Shown: positions 27,889 through 37,429 of the stretch, in pieces | Position numbering within the stretch: position 1 is the first letter of the stretch | How the letters are laid out: each line of letters starts with the position of its first letter | Assembly (NCBI GenBank): GCA_977017575.1 | Contig: CDRNVI010000012.1 | Span: 930,001 to 994,000 of the forward strand | DNA length: 64,000 nt | Direction: 5' to 3' | DNA from: Paramoeba atlantica | Lineage: Eukaryota > Discosea | The notes under the pieces: model-generated | What the model was told of the DNA's origin: nothing | Databases searched by the model: none | What the model saw: the letters and a program-made list of their open reading frames with translations, nothing else | Translations under genes and position numbers: made by a program

Positions 27889-28518
27889 ATGCTTCTTCTC
27901 GCCCTCTCCCTCGACTCCACCACCCCCTCCCCCTCCCACCCCCTCCGCCCCTCCAAACTCCACACCTCCACCCTCCCCCCCGCCCACCACCTTGCCCGTT
28001 TCACGGCCAACCTCTCCCACCCCCACCCCTCCTGGGACCCCGCCCTCCCGCTGTGGCAGTGGCACCACGTGCTCTGTGGGCGTGCGGGCCAGCCCGTGGC
28101 CCTGGCCTGGGCCTCCCTCGGCCTCCGCGGCACCCCGCGCTGGGCCGCCCTCCCCCTGCTCCCCTCCCTCCAGGGCGTGGAGCTCACCCACAATGCGCTA
28201 CGGGGCGAGATCCCCTGGGGGGAACTCCCGGAGTCCCTCCACACGTTACTGCTCGCCCACAACCGGTTTACCGGGCCGTTGTGGTGCCTGGGGGCAGGAG
28301 GGGGAAGACTCCCGGGCAAGCTGCAGATGCTTGATCTCGCCCATAATGGGTTTAGTGGGGAGGTGGATCTCTGTGGGGACGCCCTTCCGGGGTCTCTGCA
28401 GGAGATGGATTTAAGTGGGAATAGCGGGTTGTGGGGGAAAGTGGTGGTGTATGCACTGCCGCCGAGGTTGAGGAATTATGATTGGGAGGGGACAGGGATT
28501 GTGGAGTGTTATGATTGA
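27889..28518 (+). CDS. Small leucine-rich-repeat protein, family member B (GC-rich)
   Basis: 209 residues. Cap-like segment (HPSWDPALPLWQWHHVLCG) then LRRs: LPSLQGVELTHNALRGEIPW, LPESLHTLLLAHNRFTG, LPGKLQMLDLAHNGFSGEVDL, LPGSLQEMDLSGNSGLWG, ending NYDWEGTGIVECYD. The last repeat and tail correspond to those of the members at 23954 and 38417. Its DNA is far more GC-rich than the other three members, C-rich in the first part and G-rich in the last. A long pyrimidine tract (27820-27880) precedes the ATG. Confidence 0.75.
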   Translation: MLLLALSLDSTTPSPSHPLRPSKLHTSTLPPAHHLARFTANLSHPHPSWDPALPLWQWHHVLCGRAGQPVALAWASLGLRGTPRWAALPLLPSLQGVELTHNALRGEIPWGELPESLHTLLLAHNRFTGPLWCLGAGGGRLPGKLQMLDLAHNGFSGEVDLCGDALPGSLQEMDLSGNSGLWGKVVVYALPPRLRNYDWEGTGIVECYD

Positions 28519-28768
28519 ACAAGGGGAGTCTTTGGGTAGCGGATCAAAGGCTTGTAAAATATCGTTTGTATGATAGTGCCCGATCGAACGCTTGTAATGT
28601 ATAAAGATTAAAGATTTGAATCAACAGTTTGTGTCATACAAGAAGGTTCATCACATGGGGTCAGTAGGTTAACCGGCTTTTTCATACGCGTACATGAATA
28701 ACTTTGTTGCAAAAAGTATTTTTTGTGTTAGAAGAATTTTAGGATTAGTACATTCTATTGAAGAACAC

Positions 28769-29179
28769 ATGGGCAAACCAGAGACTGCTCGATTCGGGCT
28801 ACAAACCCGAAAATTCTCTTACAACCCTCTGCTCAGTCGCAAACAAATGGTTCTGGAGATCACCATGCCACCCAACAAAGGAACAATCCCTCGCAAGGAC
28901 GTCCGCCAGAAAGTACGCGAGCTTTTTAAAGTAGCGGACGAAAATCTTGTCTCCATTTACGGTTTTAAAAACGCATTCGGGGGCGGGAAGGTCACGGGTT
29001 TCTGTCTCATCTACGACAACCTTGATTCCTTGAAAAAGTACGAGCCAAATTACCGCCTGCTTCGCATTGGAATGGGTAAGAAGAGAGGTCCCGCGCGCAA
29101 GGGTGTGAAGGAGAAGAAGAACAAGCGCAAGAAGCTCCGTGGCAAGAATAAGGTCAAGCAGGTCAGCAAGAAGAAGTAA
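28769..29179 (+). CDS. RPS24: 40S ribosomal protein eS24
   Basis: Small-subunit ribosomal protein. Colinear with eukaryotic S24: LQTRKFSYNPLLSRKQMVLEI, PRKDVRQKVRELFKV, SIYGFKNAFGGGKVTGFCLIYDN, then a Lys/Arg-rich tail (RGPARKGVKEKKNKRKKLRG). 136 residues, normal length. The ATG at 28769 gives the expected short N-terminus. An ATG at 28694 would add 25 residues but lies before an acceptor-like ttttag, so it is disfavoured. More GC-rich than the intergenic DNA, as expected for a highly expressed gene. Confidence 0.95.
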   Translation: MGKPETARFGLQTRKFSYNPLLSRKQMVLEITMPPNKGTIPRKDVRQKVRELFKVADENLVSIYGFKNAFGGGKVTGFCLIYDNLDSLKKYEPNYRLLRIGMGKKRGPARKGVKEKKNKRKKLRGKNKVKQVSKKK

Positions 29180-29427
29180 CAAACCAAAATCGGTGCTGCC
29201 TAATGGTGATGCTAAGCTAGTGCAAGTTTTTTAGCCGACTATCTGTAGGTGCAGATGTCTGTGTAAGATAAAGAAACTAAAAACTTTTTTCGCCATGTCC
29301 TTTGTTTTAATTTCGTAATGCTATTGTTATTAAAACAAAATAATATAAAACGGTCGACGTATCGCCCGCTCTATGGCAGCTTACTACATAAAGTACATCT
29401 AGCTTTTACAGTTTTTTTAGGAGCCTC

Positions 29428-31311
29428 ATGCTTTTTCACTACACTCGAGGACTTCTCCGCTGGAAGTGGGCCAAACGACTCCCCCGGGTGCCCAACCCGA
29501 AACGATTTCTTCTCAAACTAAAACCTCCAATCCCAGTGGCACGGCGAGACCCGCGGGTGTGGTCCTCCGACAAGACCACACCAAAATCTTTTGCCGCCCC
29601 TATGTGGGACAACTGGGCGTACCGTGCCCGAAGTGAGGACACCGATGAAGCCCTGCAGCCGATCATGGATATGCCCGACTCCCTCAAGCAGCGTATGTTT
29701 GAGGTCCCCTGGTGGGCTAACCCCTTCGGGAGCTGGTACTTAAACAACATACTAAGCTTGGAGCTGCTTCGTATTCAATACCGCAAGCAGGATGTCAAGC
29801 CGGATAGTCAACCCGGCACAATTCAACCCGAGGCGCAGCAAACCTTTCTCGGGCCGAACACACGTTCTCTAGAAGAAAAAATTCGAATTTACCGAAAGTT
29901 TCGTCTAGAGGTGAATGCAGGCACTACTCTTTCCGAAGATGACGACAACGCGATTAAAAAACTTATCCAGCGCCGCTGGGCCTCACTTCAATTTGGGGAA
30001 CGAACGAAGGGGTATCCTTGTACCTACGCGGACTATATTCTTTTTCTTAATGAGTGGTTCCGTTCAATGGATGAGGAGGGACGGACACGATTACGTGAGC
30101 ACTTCGATAAGAACATACGCCCTCTTCTCTCCGTAATGTCTCACAGTGACGTGCAGTACTTGGAGGCGAAAACCCAAAACTCAATGACACCGGAACTGGA
30201 GAAGCGGGTAGCTATCTACTCCAATGTCGGCACCCCCGAGTTCTTAGAAATGTCTCAGAGATTGAAATATGAGATCAATGAAGACTACAAAGTCCGCGAT
30301 GAACTCGGCCCGGAGATGTTTGCGTTGTGGACCAAAGCTCCGGAGCGCTGGCCTCCAGAACGCCTTGCAAAAATGTACAGCCTGGACTTTACTACAGTAC
30401 GTAAGATACTGGTGTGGCATCATTTCAAGGCTTGCTATGATAGCTGCGTGGAACCCGACTGGTCTCTCCCCAAACGATTGTTCGCCTTGGAGTGGATTCG
30501 CGATGCCCGCGCTCGGCAAGCTGGGAAATTCTACGGACGTATGCGGTTCGCGGAGAATAAAATCAATTTCATGAATGATCGACAACTGTTCAGTGACTTC
30601 TTACGTAGACGAGAGGCGAGTTATGAACATGTATGGGATATGGACGACCCGTATCGATTTCTGCAAACGGAACGCGATCTCGAGGACTACTTTGGTGACA
30701 ACTATGATCTGTACCGTCGTCTGTTTCCGGAGATGATTGGGAGAACCGGGGAGCCTGTAATGAAGTACGCAAGCATGCCCTACTGGGCAGGAGATCATCA
30801 GGAGCCGTTTCGAAAATCTCCATACAACTGGTTGTTCGCTGAAATTGGAATTAACGTTGGATACGACGCCACGAAAAAACTTGAACTTGATCCTACCAAT
30901 GAGAAGCGGCGTCGTTTTATTGTGCAGCAACCGGACGGCACCTTGCGCTCGGCGAAGATGTCTGAGATGCGAGCATGGTACTGGAAAGAGAACTGGGCGG
31001 ATTTCCGTTTTTGGACACCTCATATGGAGTGGGGGCAGCAGGACTCCCCCTCTCATGAGTCCTACCAGGATTTACACCGCAACACTTCTGATGCGGACTA
31101 TCGAAAAGGGAAGCGTCTCTCCTCGAACCCGACAAAGTGGTTTTATGAGTCGCACTACACCCGTACTGGTCGAATTAATTTTGACAGCACTCGATTGAAA
31201 GACACACAGCGAAAACGCCCCGTGATTTACCCACAGGTCGTGAATCCTCCCTCGGTGCAGCTAAGAAGTAAGGCAAAGTTTAAATTGTTCCAAATGGTTC
31301 CTGAGGTGTAG
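29428..31311 (+). CDS. Probable mitochondrial protein with an mS45-like helix-turn-helix segment
   Basis: 627 residues. The ATG is 8 bases after a textbook acceptor, cagtttttttag. The N-terminus is basic and hydrophobic without acids (MLFHYTRGLLRWKWAKRLPR), typical of a mitochondrial targeting peptide. The body is rich in Arg, Trp, Tyr and acidic residues. It contains RWPPERLAKMYSLDFTTVRK, which recalls the KYGISxxRVxAIL-type segment of mitoribosomal mS45/Bot1 proteins. Kinetoplastid mitoribosomes carry many large lineage-specific proteins of this composition. The role in the mitoribosome is an inference. Confidence 0.45.
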   Translation: MLFHYTRGLLRWKWAKRLPRVPNPKRFLLKLKPPIPVARRDPRVWSSDKTTPKSFAAPMWDNWAYRARSEDTDEALQPIMDMPDSLKQRMFEVPWWANPFGSWYLNNILSLELLRIQYRKQDVKPDSQPGTIQPEAQQTFLGPNTRSLEEKIRIYRKFRLEVNAGTTLSEDDDNAIKKLIQRRWASLQFGERTKGYPCTYADYILFLNEWFRSMDEEGRTRLREHFDKNIRPLLSVMSHSDVQYLEAKTQNSMTPELEKRVAIYSNVGTPEFLEMSQRLKYEINEDYKVRDELGPEMFALWTKAPERWPPERLAKMYSLDFTTVRKILVWHHFKACYDSCVEPDWSLPKRLFALEWIRDARARQAGKFYGRMRFAENKINFMNDRQLFSDFLRRREASYEHVWDMDDPYRFLQTERDLEDYFGDNYDLYRRLFPEMIGRTGEPVMKYASMPYWAGDHQEPFRKSPYNWLFAEIGINVGYDATKKLELDPTNEKRRRFIVQQPDGTLRSAKMSEMRAWYWKENWADFRFWTPHMEWGQQDSPSHESYQDLHRNTSDADYRKGKRLSSNPTKWFYESHYTRTGRINFDSTRLKDTQRKRPVIYPQVVNPPSVQLRSKAKFKLFQMVPEV

Positions 31312-31687
31312 TCCTGCACGTACACAGGTGTAAGACCCTGCAAAGTTTGATTTTTCGAGACGCTGGTTGGATCAATCGATATTGATCTTCCATCAGCAAA
31401 AGCAGTTGAGACTGATTGGTCTCTACAGTGTATGTAGAACTCAAGAGAAGGTAGTGAAGAGGAAATGATTCGATGGCTTGCACATAGTGGTAAACCTAAA
31501 GTACAGATTGGAGCGTCCCTGAAACGCGTTGAAAAATGTTTTGTGGTTTTCCTATCTCATGAAGTTGATGTACACAACTTGTTCATATTCGTATGGCCTT
31601 ATATTCTGTCAAACTACACTAGTAATAAAATATTGAGCCAGCCTCTCGATCTCTTTGATTACATTTTCCTCTTCAAACCACATCACT
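31312..31687. other. Non-coding stretch
   Basis: AT-rich spacer between two genes. No repeat or convincing frame seen; the last part (31640-31687) is pyrimidine-rich before the next ATG. Confidence 0.5.
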
Positions 31688-32401
31688 ATGTACCGCATTT
31701 CACGCTACTGGTTTGCTGCCACCTCCGCCGTACATGCCACACAAAACCGAAAAGTTCACAAACCCCAAACTCCCCCGGAAGCCGAATCCGCAAGCCAACA
31801 CGGCCCTTCCCCCCACCCCAACCCCAACGCCAAAACACCGGCCGGAACCGAAAGCGGTCTGCAGGCCCCGAAGAAGCCTCGGCGGTTTACGATTATGACC
31901 ACAACCACCAAGGCGGTTCATGTGCACTACCGGAATATGCTCTCCCTGTGGTGGTGGTACGTGGCCCGGGGCCCACGCTACCTGGCCGTCGCGACATTTA
32001 CCTTTATTGCCAGCGCACTTATCTACCGTGCAAAAAAGGGACAGCAGAAATCCGCCGAGTGTGTAATGCTCGGGGAGAACTTACTCGATGAACGCACAAA
32101 GGAGCTGCTCGGGGATATTGAGAAACTTCGTGAGAAAGACCCGGTGAGACTGGAGAAGGAGGCGAACACATTTCACGAACAGTTTTGGAAGACCCGGGCG
32201 CTTGCCGTGACGGAGGATCGCCACCACCGACGGTCGCTCGAGAAGAAACAAATCCAGGCGATCTCCGCGAGTACCGGTACGGATATGTCGGAATGGATGG
32301 AGGCAAAGGTGAAGGACACAAAGGAGAAGGAGGTGGCACGACGTACGCATGACTATATTCAAGGCTTTCATACCCACCTGAAGGTGCGGAGATTGATTTA
32401 G
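31688..32401 (+). CDS. Unidentified single-pass protein, probably mitochondrial
   Basis: 237 residues from the ATG at 31688. N-terminus MYRISRYWFAATSAVHATQN is aromatic and basic, presequence-like. A Pro-rich stretch follows, then one membrane helix (RYLAVATFTFIASALIY) and a charged, coiled-coil C-terminal half (LLGDIEKLREKDPVRLEKEA). This layout fits an inner-membrane protein with a helical domain on one side, such as an assembly factor or respiratory-complex subunit, but no family is recognised. Confidence 0.55.
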   Translation: MYRISRYWFAATSAVHATQNRKVHKPQTPPEAESASQHGPSPHPNPNAKTPAGTESGLQAPKKPRRFTIMTTTTKAVHVHYRNMLSLWWWYVARGPRYLAVATFTFIASALIYRAKKGQQKSAECVMLGENLLDERTKELLGDIEKLREKDPVRLEKEANTFHEQFWKTRALAVTEDRHHRRSLEKKQIQAISASTGTDMSEWMEAKVKDTKEKEVARRTHDYIQGFHTHLKVRRLI

Positions 32402-32721
32402 TAATGACTGGAAATCCTGACTTTCAGTGCAGTGTACATGTGTATACTGCACTGCGCTAGTTTCATGTTTTTAGAACCTTTGCTCCTGGATGCGGAATGT
32501 CTTCTTGGATGTGGTGGTAAACCGCATGAGTGGACCAATGCGTTTGGCTTTCGTCGAATATCCTTTGGGACTCCTAAATCATTCATATTTTTAAGTCGCG
32601 TGTATATTCTACCACAATGGAAAAAAACCACAATACAATGTATGTACACGTATCGTATCCTTTTTAGCATATTATACTACACTTAGGAATTAGAAAATAA
32701 GATAGTTCGAATCGGCAAACA
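32402..32721. other. Non-coding stretch
   Basis: A short palindrome at 32428-32456 (gtgcagtgtacatgtgtata with ctgcac) is the only structure seen. No supported gene. Confidence 0.5.
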
Positions 32722-33600
32722 ATGCCACTTCTTCTAATAGGACTCGGACTAGGCGATGAAAGTGATATCACACAGAGGGGTCGAACGCTACTCCGTAGTG
32801 CCGAGAAGGTATATCTCGAGTACTATACCTCTCTGCTCTGCAACCCAGACTCTCTACAAAGTGTTACCAACTCTACCACGCACGACTTTGAGAAACCCGT
32901 AATGCTTTGTGGACGATCGGCTTCGATTGCGGGCAGGGAGTTTATTGAGGACGGCACTCAATTGCTTTGCGAGGCAAAAACTCAGTCCGTGGCTTTACTT
33001 GTAGTCGGTGATCCCTTTGGTGCCACAACACACAGTGATCTTTACGTAAGGTGTGTACGGAGCCAAATCCCTGTAGAGGTCGTGCACAACGCCAGTATAA
33101 TCAACGCCATCGGATGTACCGGATTGCAGCTCTACCGTTTCGGATCCACCATTACTCTGTGTCTGTGGACAGAGTCTTGGAAACCGGAGAGTTGGTATTC
33201 TGCTCTGGAGGGCAACCTGAGCCGTGGCTTACACACCCTTGTGCTACTTGATATAAAAATACGTGAGCAAACCGAGGACAGTTTAGCCAGAGGAAGTTTA
33301 TCCCAACGTCAGTACTTATCCCCACGCTTTATGACGTCAAGGGAGGGCGCGGACCAACTATTGGAAGTGTCACAGCGTCAACCGCACAGTTTGATATCGG
33401 CGTCGTCCAAGATTGTGGCAGTTGCTAGAATCGGTTCTTCCTCACAGGCCATAGCGTACTGTACACTGGGGGAGCTTGCGGAAGGTGCTGCGGATGAGGT
33501 CCTAGGAGGACCTTTGCACTCTCTTGTGGTCCCGGCGCCCGAGCTTCACGAATGTGAAATGAGTCATTTGCAGTGTATTGCATGGACCTCATCTGGATAA
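32722..33600 (+). CDS. DPH5: Diphthine methyl ester synthase DPH5
   Basis: SAM-dependent methyltransferase of diphthamide synthesis on elongation factor 2; cytosolic. 292 residues, normal length. Family blocks: LLIGLGLGDESDIT at the N-terminus, YLEYYTSLL, VVGDPFGATTHSDL, VHNASIINAIGCTGLQLYRFG, and the late VAVARIGSSSQAIAYCTLGEL. The tetrapyrrole-methylase fold (GLGLGD, VVGDP) is clear. The start at 32722 agrees with the family. Confidence 0.93.
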   Translation: MPLLLIGLGLGDESDITQRGRTLLRSAEKVYLEYYTSLLCNPDSLQSVTNSTTHDFEKPVMLCGRSASIAGREFIEDGTQLLCEAKTQSVALLVVGDPFGATTHSDLYVRCVRSQIPVEVVHNASIINAIGCTGLQLYRFGSTITLCLWTESWKPESWYSALEGNLSRGLHTLVLLDIKIREQTEDSLARGSLSQRQYLSPRFMTSREGADQLLEVSQRQPHSLISASSKIVAVARIGSSSQAIAYCTLGELAEGAADEVLGGPLHSLVVPAPELHECEMSHLQCIAWTSSG

Positions 33601-33855
33601 TATGGATGAACCAGAGGGATGCTCTAAGCCTTTGTACACGTGAGTGCAGTTAGTGATCGTCCAAGCAAAAGAGCATGGAAGAGGTGATGTTTATTTGCGG
33701 ACACAGACTGGGTGATTTTTAACTTTGGAAACGAAGTATTGTGGTTGACCTGAAAAACAAGTAAGAGTAATATCGAAATTCTTTTTTCAAATAGGCAAAT
33801 TTTTTTGTCTACTTTTCCAAAGCATTTCTTATTTCTTTGCTATACGTCGTATTCG

Positions 33856-34929
33856 ATGAATGTTTTTCTCTCATTGGTGACCCTCTTGGCCCTGTCGAGC
33901 AGCCCAAGGTCTGGATCTTCCGGATTTTCTTCTTTTTCTCTTGTTGCACTGCCTTGTTTCAGTCAGCTTAGTCTTATGTGCCACAGCGCTGAAGAAGAGG
34001 AACAAATTACTATTGAAGACTCATCAGAAGTTGAACAAAGAAATAAGAAACGCCGACGCCAGGAAAATTCTAGAACTCCCAATGTGCGTGATCCTCCTCC
34101 AGGGGTCGAAGAGCCAGAGGCTAAGTCACTTGACGAGGCGCATGCAAAACTTTCGACGATTCTACACACTCTCAAAGATTCTCTGAAGCAAGGTAAAGGC
34201 TTTGTCGATGGTCAAATTCTAGAAAATCTACACGCGCAGCACGAGCGGCACCAGTTCACAGTGGCATTACTACAACGAAAACACCGTATGATGACGGAGG
34301 GTCAACGCCTAGGGACCTCACCCGATCAATTTCTTATGCTCTTCCAAACCCTCCCTGGTAAGTTGAAAGAATTTACCGAACTTGTGAACACGCAAAAAGA
34401 GCGACATGCTCGCGTGCTGGAATCCACCCTGGAGGTCTTGCGATCTCACAACAGTCCCATCGACACTTCTCTTCTCGCCTACTGTGAGCAGAAGTGGAAA
34501 GACAAGGCGTACGCCTCGCTGAGTAAAATCAACGAAATGTTACGACGACACTCCGCGATACGTTCCCGCTGGTGGGCCGGATTTACCCCATTTGAGTGGG
34601 TATGGATCACACAGCACATTGCGGTGTATTACGTACTTTATATTTTACTACGTGCCGCAGTCTACTATGCCGTGGGAAACCGGCACGGGGGTTTCATTCA
34701 ATGTACCTACCGCTACATGTTACCTCTGTTCTCCTTTGTTATCTTTGGCGTGCTACACACTGAATCTAAAAGCCTACTGACGCTGTCCCTCACACGATGG
34801 CGAGTGTTTGTGATTTATGCTATCTTGCTTTGGGTGGTATATCTTTGTGAGTACGTGCGCAGCGTACTGCGCGCATTGTACTTGTTACGCAGGCGTCGTG
34901 GCACAAAATCTGTTATACGGAAGGAGTGA
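33856..34929 (+). CDS. Unidentified coiled-coil membrane protein with possible signal peptide
   Basis: 357 residues from the first ATG at 33856, following the acceptor-like cttttttcaaatag. A hydrophobic N-terminus (MNVFLSLVTLLALSSS) could be a signal peptide or anchor. Then come an acidic/basic stretch with NKKRRRQ, a long helical region (AHAKLSTILHTLKDSLKQG to LPGKLKEFTELVNTQKERH), and three hydrophobic spans near the C-terminus (VYYVLYILLRAAVYYAV, YMLPLFSFVIFGVL, RVFVIYAILLWVVYL). The tail is basic (LLRRRRGTK), probably cytosolic. No family recognised. Confidence 0.6.
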   Translation: MNVFLSLVTLLALSSSPRSGSSGFSSFSLVALPCFSQLSLMCHSAEEEEQITIEDSSEVEQRNKKRRRQENSRTPNVRDPPPGVEEPEAKSLDEAHAKLSTILHTLKDSLKQGKGFVDGQILENLHAQHERHQFTVALLQRKHRMMTEGQRLGTSPDQFLMLFQTLPGKLKEFTELVNTQKERHARVLESTLEVLRSHNSPIDTSLLAYCEQKWKDKAYASLSKINEMLRRHSAIRSRWWAGFTPFEWVWITQHIAVYYVLYILLRAAVYYAVGNRHGGFIQCTYRYMLPLFSFVIFGVLHTESKSLLTLSLTRWRVFVIYAILLWVVYLCEYVRSVLRALYLLRRRRGTKSVIRKE

Positions 34930-35371
34930 TGCTCCGCGTGGTATGTCTTTTTAGTTGGACCACTGCCTAATGTAGGAGCATGCGTACGGAGCAAACACAG
35001 GGTACTGTATCTTGACCTTGTTCAAGAGATTCATTTTGTTTTCCTTTTTAACTTTCGCATAAGAATCGTTTAATTCTGTGATCTTTTTTCCATACTTAGA
35101 GGATCACTTAAAAAGTTAGCCTACTTTGTTAATTCCTCGAAACGAAAACATTTTTAGAGCTTAGTGGTGCTTCCGTATTCTATAAATTACGGAGGTATGT
35201 ACATGTATACGGAGGTACGTTGGCGGGAACACTATACACTGTACTTTGACATTTGAGTCATAGTGCTGAGCGTGTTTCGTGAGTTACTACTGATTTGATC
35301 GCCATCTTGTTTGTTTCTCTTTTCCTTACTGTTTTCTACCAATTCATATTTTCTTATGAGCTTACTTGGCG
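34930..35371. other. Non-coding stretch
   Basis: AT-rich. A small dyad, TACGGAGGTATGTACATGTA with TACGGAGGTACG, lies at about 35188-35222. The 3' end is pyrimidine-rich. No gene supported. Confidence 0.5.
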
Positions 35372-35551
35372 ATGGATCTAGGTAACAATGAAAAATTACT
35401 AGGAGACGTCCAATACATCATGAACTATGACATAGCTCATCACATGCAAAAGGTACTCAAGCAAATAACTTGTAAACTTCCTACAGATCCAATTGAGTTT
35501 ATGATTCGATACTTCGAGACATTAGAAGAAATTGGCGCTAAAAGCACCTGA
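35372..35551 (+). CDS. 59-residue protein with RIIa/DPY-30-like docking domain
   Basis: Nearly the whole protein is one motif: a helix (YIMNYDIAHHMQKVLKQIT) followed by KLPTDPIEFMIRYFETLEE. The xLPxDPIEFMIxYLE pattern is the second helix of the RIIa/DPY-30 dimerisation fold, found in PKA regulatory subunits, DPY30, and the N-terminus of some flagellar adenylate kinases. Known role: binding amphipathic helices, often in cilia or chromatin complexes. As a free 59-residue unit it is most like a stand-alone docking protein. ATG at 35372. Confidence 0.6.
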   Translation: MDLGNNEKLLGDVQYIMNYDIAHHMQKVLKQITCKLPTDPIEFMIRYFETLEEIGAKST

Positions 35552-36113
35552 AATGCATGTACTACCAAGATTCTGACATAACATTTTCTACGTGTGCACT
35601 TTGCGCACTTTTGGCGCAAATTTACCACCGGCCTACGGTGCAAATCTCAGCTCCTATTTATCGAGTCTTCTCGTGTGTGACCTAATGAAAAAACAGAGCA
35701 AGTGGGAAGTAGGTTCTCGTGATCCTAGAAGCAGGCCGTGAAGTAAAAGGCACTGTTTCAAAAATGATGGTTTACCTTTAAGATTGGTCACGCAAAAAAA
35801 TCTGATTGTGAAAATTAAAAGAAAATTAAAACTCAGTGTTAAACCTCTGAAAATGAATGAAAGGTTTTGTATCTATCATACACGAATTATACGTGCATCA
35901 TACAGGATGCATCATACATGTATACATGTACGTGCATCAAACAATCATACGTTCATTTCGATACATACGACTGTCCATCTTGTACGTTTTTGTGTAAATT
36001 CTTGTACAAAAATATCACCGGCTTCTGTTCGTACTTTAATTTATTGAAAGTGCTTTGAATTTGTTTATCCTTTTACTTCTCTTTCTTCATAACATATCTT
36101 TGATAATTCGGTA
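35552..36113. other. Non-coding stretch
   Basis: Low-complexity CATACATGTAT-type repeats at about 35880-35950; otherwise AT-rich. No gene supported. Confidence 0.5.
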
Positions 36114-36284
36114 ATGACATCTCCTGATCACAATTCGAATTCATCGGCATCTGATATTTCCCACAATGAGAATTTTGATCCGAAAATGTGGACTATTCCG
36201 AAAGTGGATAACTTGTCTGATGAAATCGACGATAAACTAGCAGAGTTTATTCAAAAAAGGGAGCAAGAGTTCGAAAAAGCTTAA
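36114..36284 (+). CDS. 56-residue acidic protein, unidentified
   Basis: ATG at 36114 to TAA at 36282-36284. Ser/Asn-rich start (MTSPDHNSNSSASD), then a helix LSDEIDDKLAEFIQKREQEF. Composition and helix periodicity look like a genuine miniprotein, and a pyrimidine-rich segment (36069-36089) lies upstream. No family recognised. Confidence 0.4.
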   Translation: MTSPDHNSNSSASDISHNENFDPKMWTIPKVDNLSDEIDDKLAEFIQKREQEFEKA

Positions 36285-36434
36285 CCTGTAAGGACGGAAC
36301 GAATCTTTGATCTTTGTGATCTTCCATACGACAGTACCGTTTCTAATGTGCTCTTTGAAACGCCTTATCATACATGTATAATTAATTTTACATCTTGATC
36401 TTTCCTGCACATTTGTTTGTGTTTCTTGCACATA

Positions 36435-36741
36435 CTGTACCCCCCTGTTTATAATAGCCTCGACCCCTCCCCCCCTTTATAGGTTCTTTTTTTTGGCGAA
36501 CCACGGAAAATGTTTTTAATTTTCTTGCACCGTCTTAACTATTTTGATATTTTCACGTGGTTCTTCGAGGTATGGCGCGGGGTGGTGCTGGACATTTTAC
36601 TTTGGCAGAGCACCGGGGCCCACTTTGCGATTGAATAATCGCCCAAATGTAGGGCGATTTCTGTGCGAACTTTTAATCGCCCTCCCCCCTTTATAGGTTC
36701 ATTTGGGCCAAAGCGAGGCTATTATAAACGGGGGGGTACAG
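36435..36741. mobile_element. C-tract inverted-repeat element, copy 3
   Basis: 307 bp, TA-flanked (36433-36434, 36742-36743). Ends read inward CTGTAC, a C-run, then GTTTATAATAGCCTCG. Inside each end a direct repeat, a C-run plus TTTATAGGTTC, occurs at about 36466 and 36684. A solo end of the same family is at 12923-12977. No coding content. Confidence 0.7.
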
Positions 36742-36760
36742 TATATTTATTTCGGAGTAA

Positions 36761-36830
36761 TGTGACCCCCACCTAGTTTAGTGCCGCGGGGTACCCTCCC
36801 TCACCTACCTAGTGCCGTTTTTCTACATTT
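36761..36830. repeat. Degenerate copy of the 36.96-kb element end
   Basis: TGTGACCCCCACCTAGTTTA followed by GTGCCGCGGGGTACCC and a second AGTGCCG. It is a diverged direct copy of 36960-37022, preserving the doubled AGTGCCG arrangement. Confidence 0.5.
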
Positions 36831-36959
36831 TTGGTTTCAGCTTTTTTGGAGGGTGGGAAGAAAATTTGGAGGATACAGTATGTATCTTTTGCTTGACTCA
36901 CGTGAAACGAATAGCATACTTACAGGCCTAGAAGTTTCTATCAATTGTAATTCAATTTA

Positions 36960-37241
36960 CTGTGCCCCCCCTCCACTTATAGTGCCGCGGGGTACTCCCC
37001 CACTTATAGTGCCGTTTTGACAAAAATGTTCGAAAAATGACTAATTGTTTTTGTCCAAAAAGTACAGTAAACATGGTGGAAATTTCTAACATTGAGTGGC
37101 TTCAAAGTTGAAAACAGCCACCACGTTTAACTAAGCCACTCAATGTTAGAAATTTCCACCATGTTTACTGTACTTTTTGGACAAAAACAATTAGTCATTT
37201 TTCGAACATTTTCGTCAAAACGGCACTATAAGTGGGGGGGC
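36960..37241. mobile_element. C-tract element containing long hairpin P3
   Basis: TA-flanked (36958-36959, 37242-37243). Left end CTGTG plus C-run and CACTTATAGTGCCG twice; right end the complement CGGCACTATAAGTG plus G-run. 36997-37239 folds as one hairpin with arms of about 105 bp, nearly identical, around a loop of about 30 bp (37103-37132). The loop and arm tips carry the same core as hairpins P1 and P2 (GTTGAAAAC, then CCACCACGTTTAAC). Non-coding. Confidence 0.75.
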
Positions 37242-37251
37242 TATAAGAATA

Positions 37252-37429
37252 ACCGAGGGCAAAGTGGACGAGGGAGTACCATTAGTTTAGGTGCGGCATT
37301 TTCCACAGAAAAAACGGCATCTCTACCTTTTTAGGCGCTTGTCTTCATGCCATAAGGGAGATACCGTTTTTCCTGCGGAAACTGCCGCACCTAAACTATT
37401 GGTACTCCCTCGTCCACTTTGCCCTGGGT
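37252..37429. mobile_element. Hairpin element P4
   Basis: 178 bp, TA-flanked (37250-37251, 37430-37431). Arms begin ACCSAGGGCAAAGTGGACG and continue AGGGAGTACCA with TTTAGGTGCGGCA. They pair for about 48 bp, then, with mismatches, for another 20 bp or so. A relative of the right end is at 14579-14621. Confidence 0.65.

Noticed and set aside
32019-32339. - strand frame opposite the mitochondrial-type membrane protein
   Set aside because: Shadow of the GC-rich + strand gene with Pro/Ser/Arg-biased composition.
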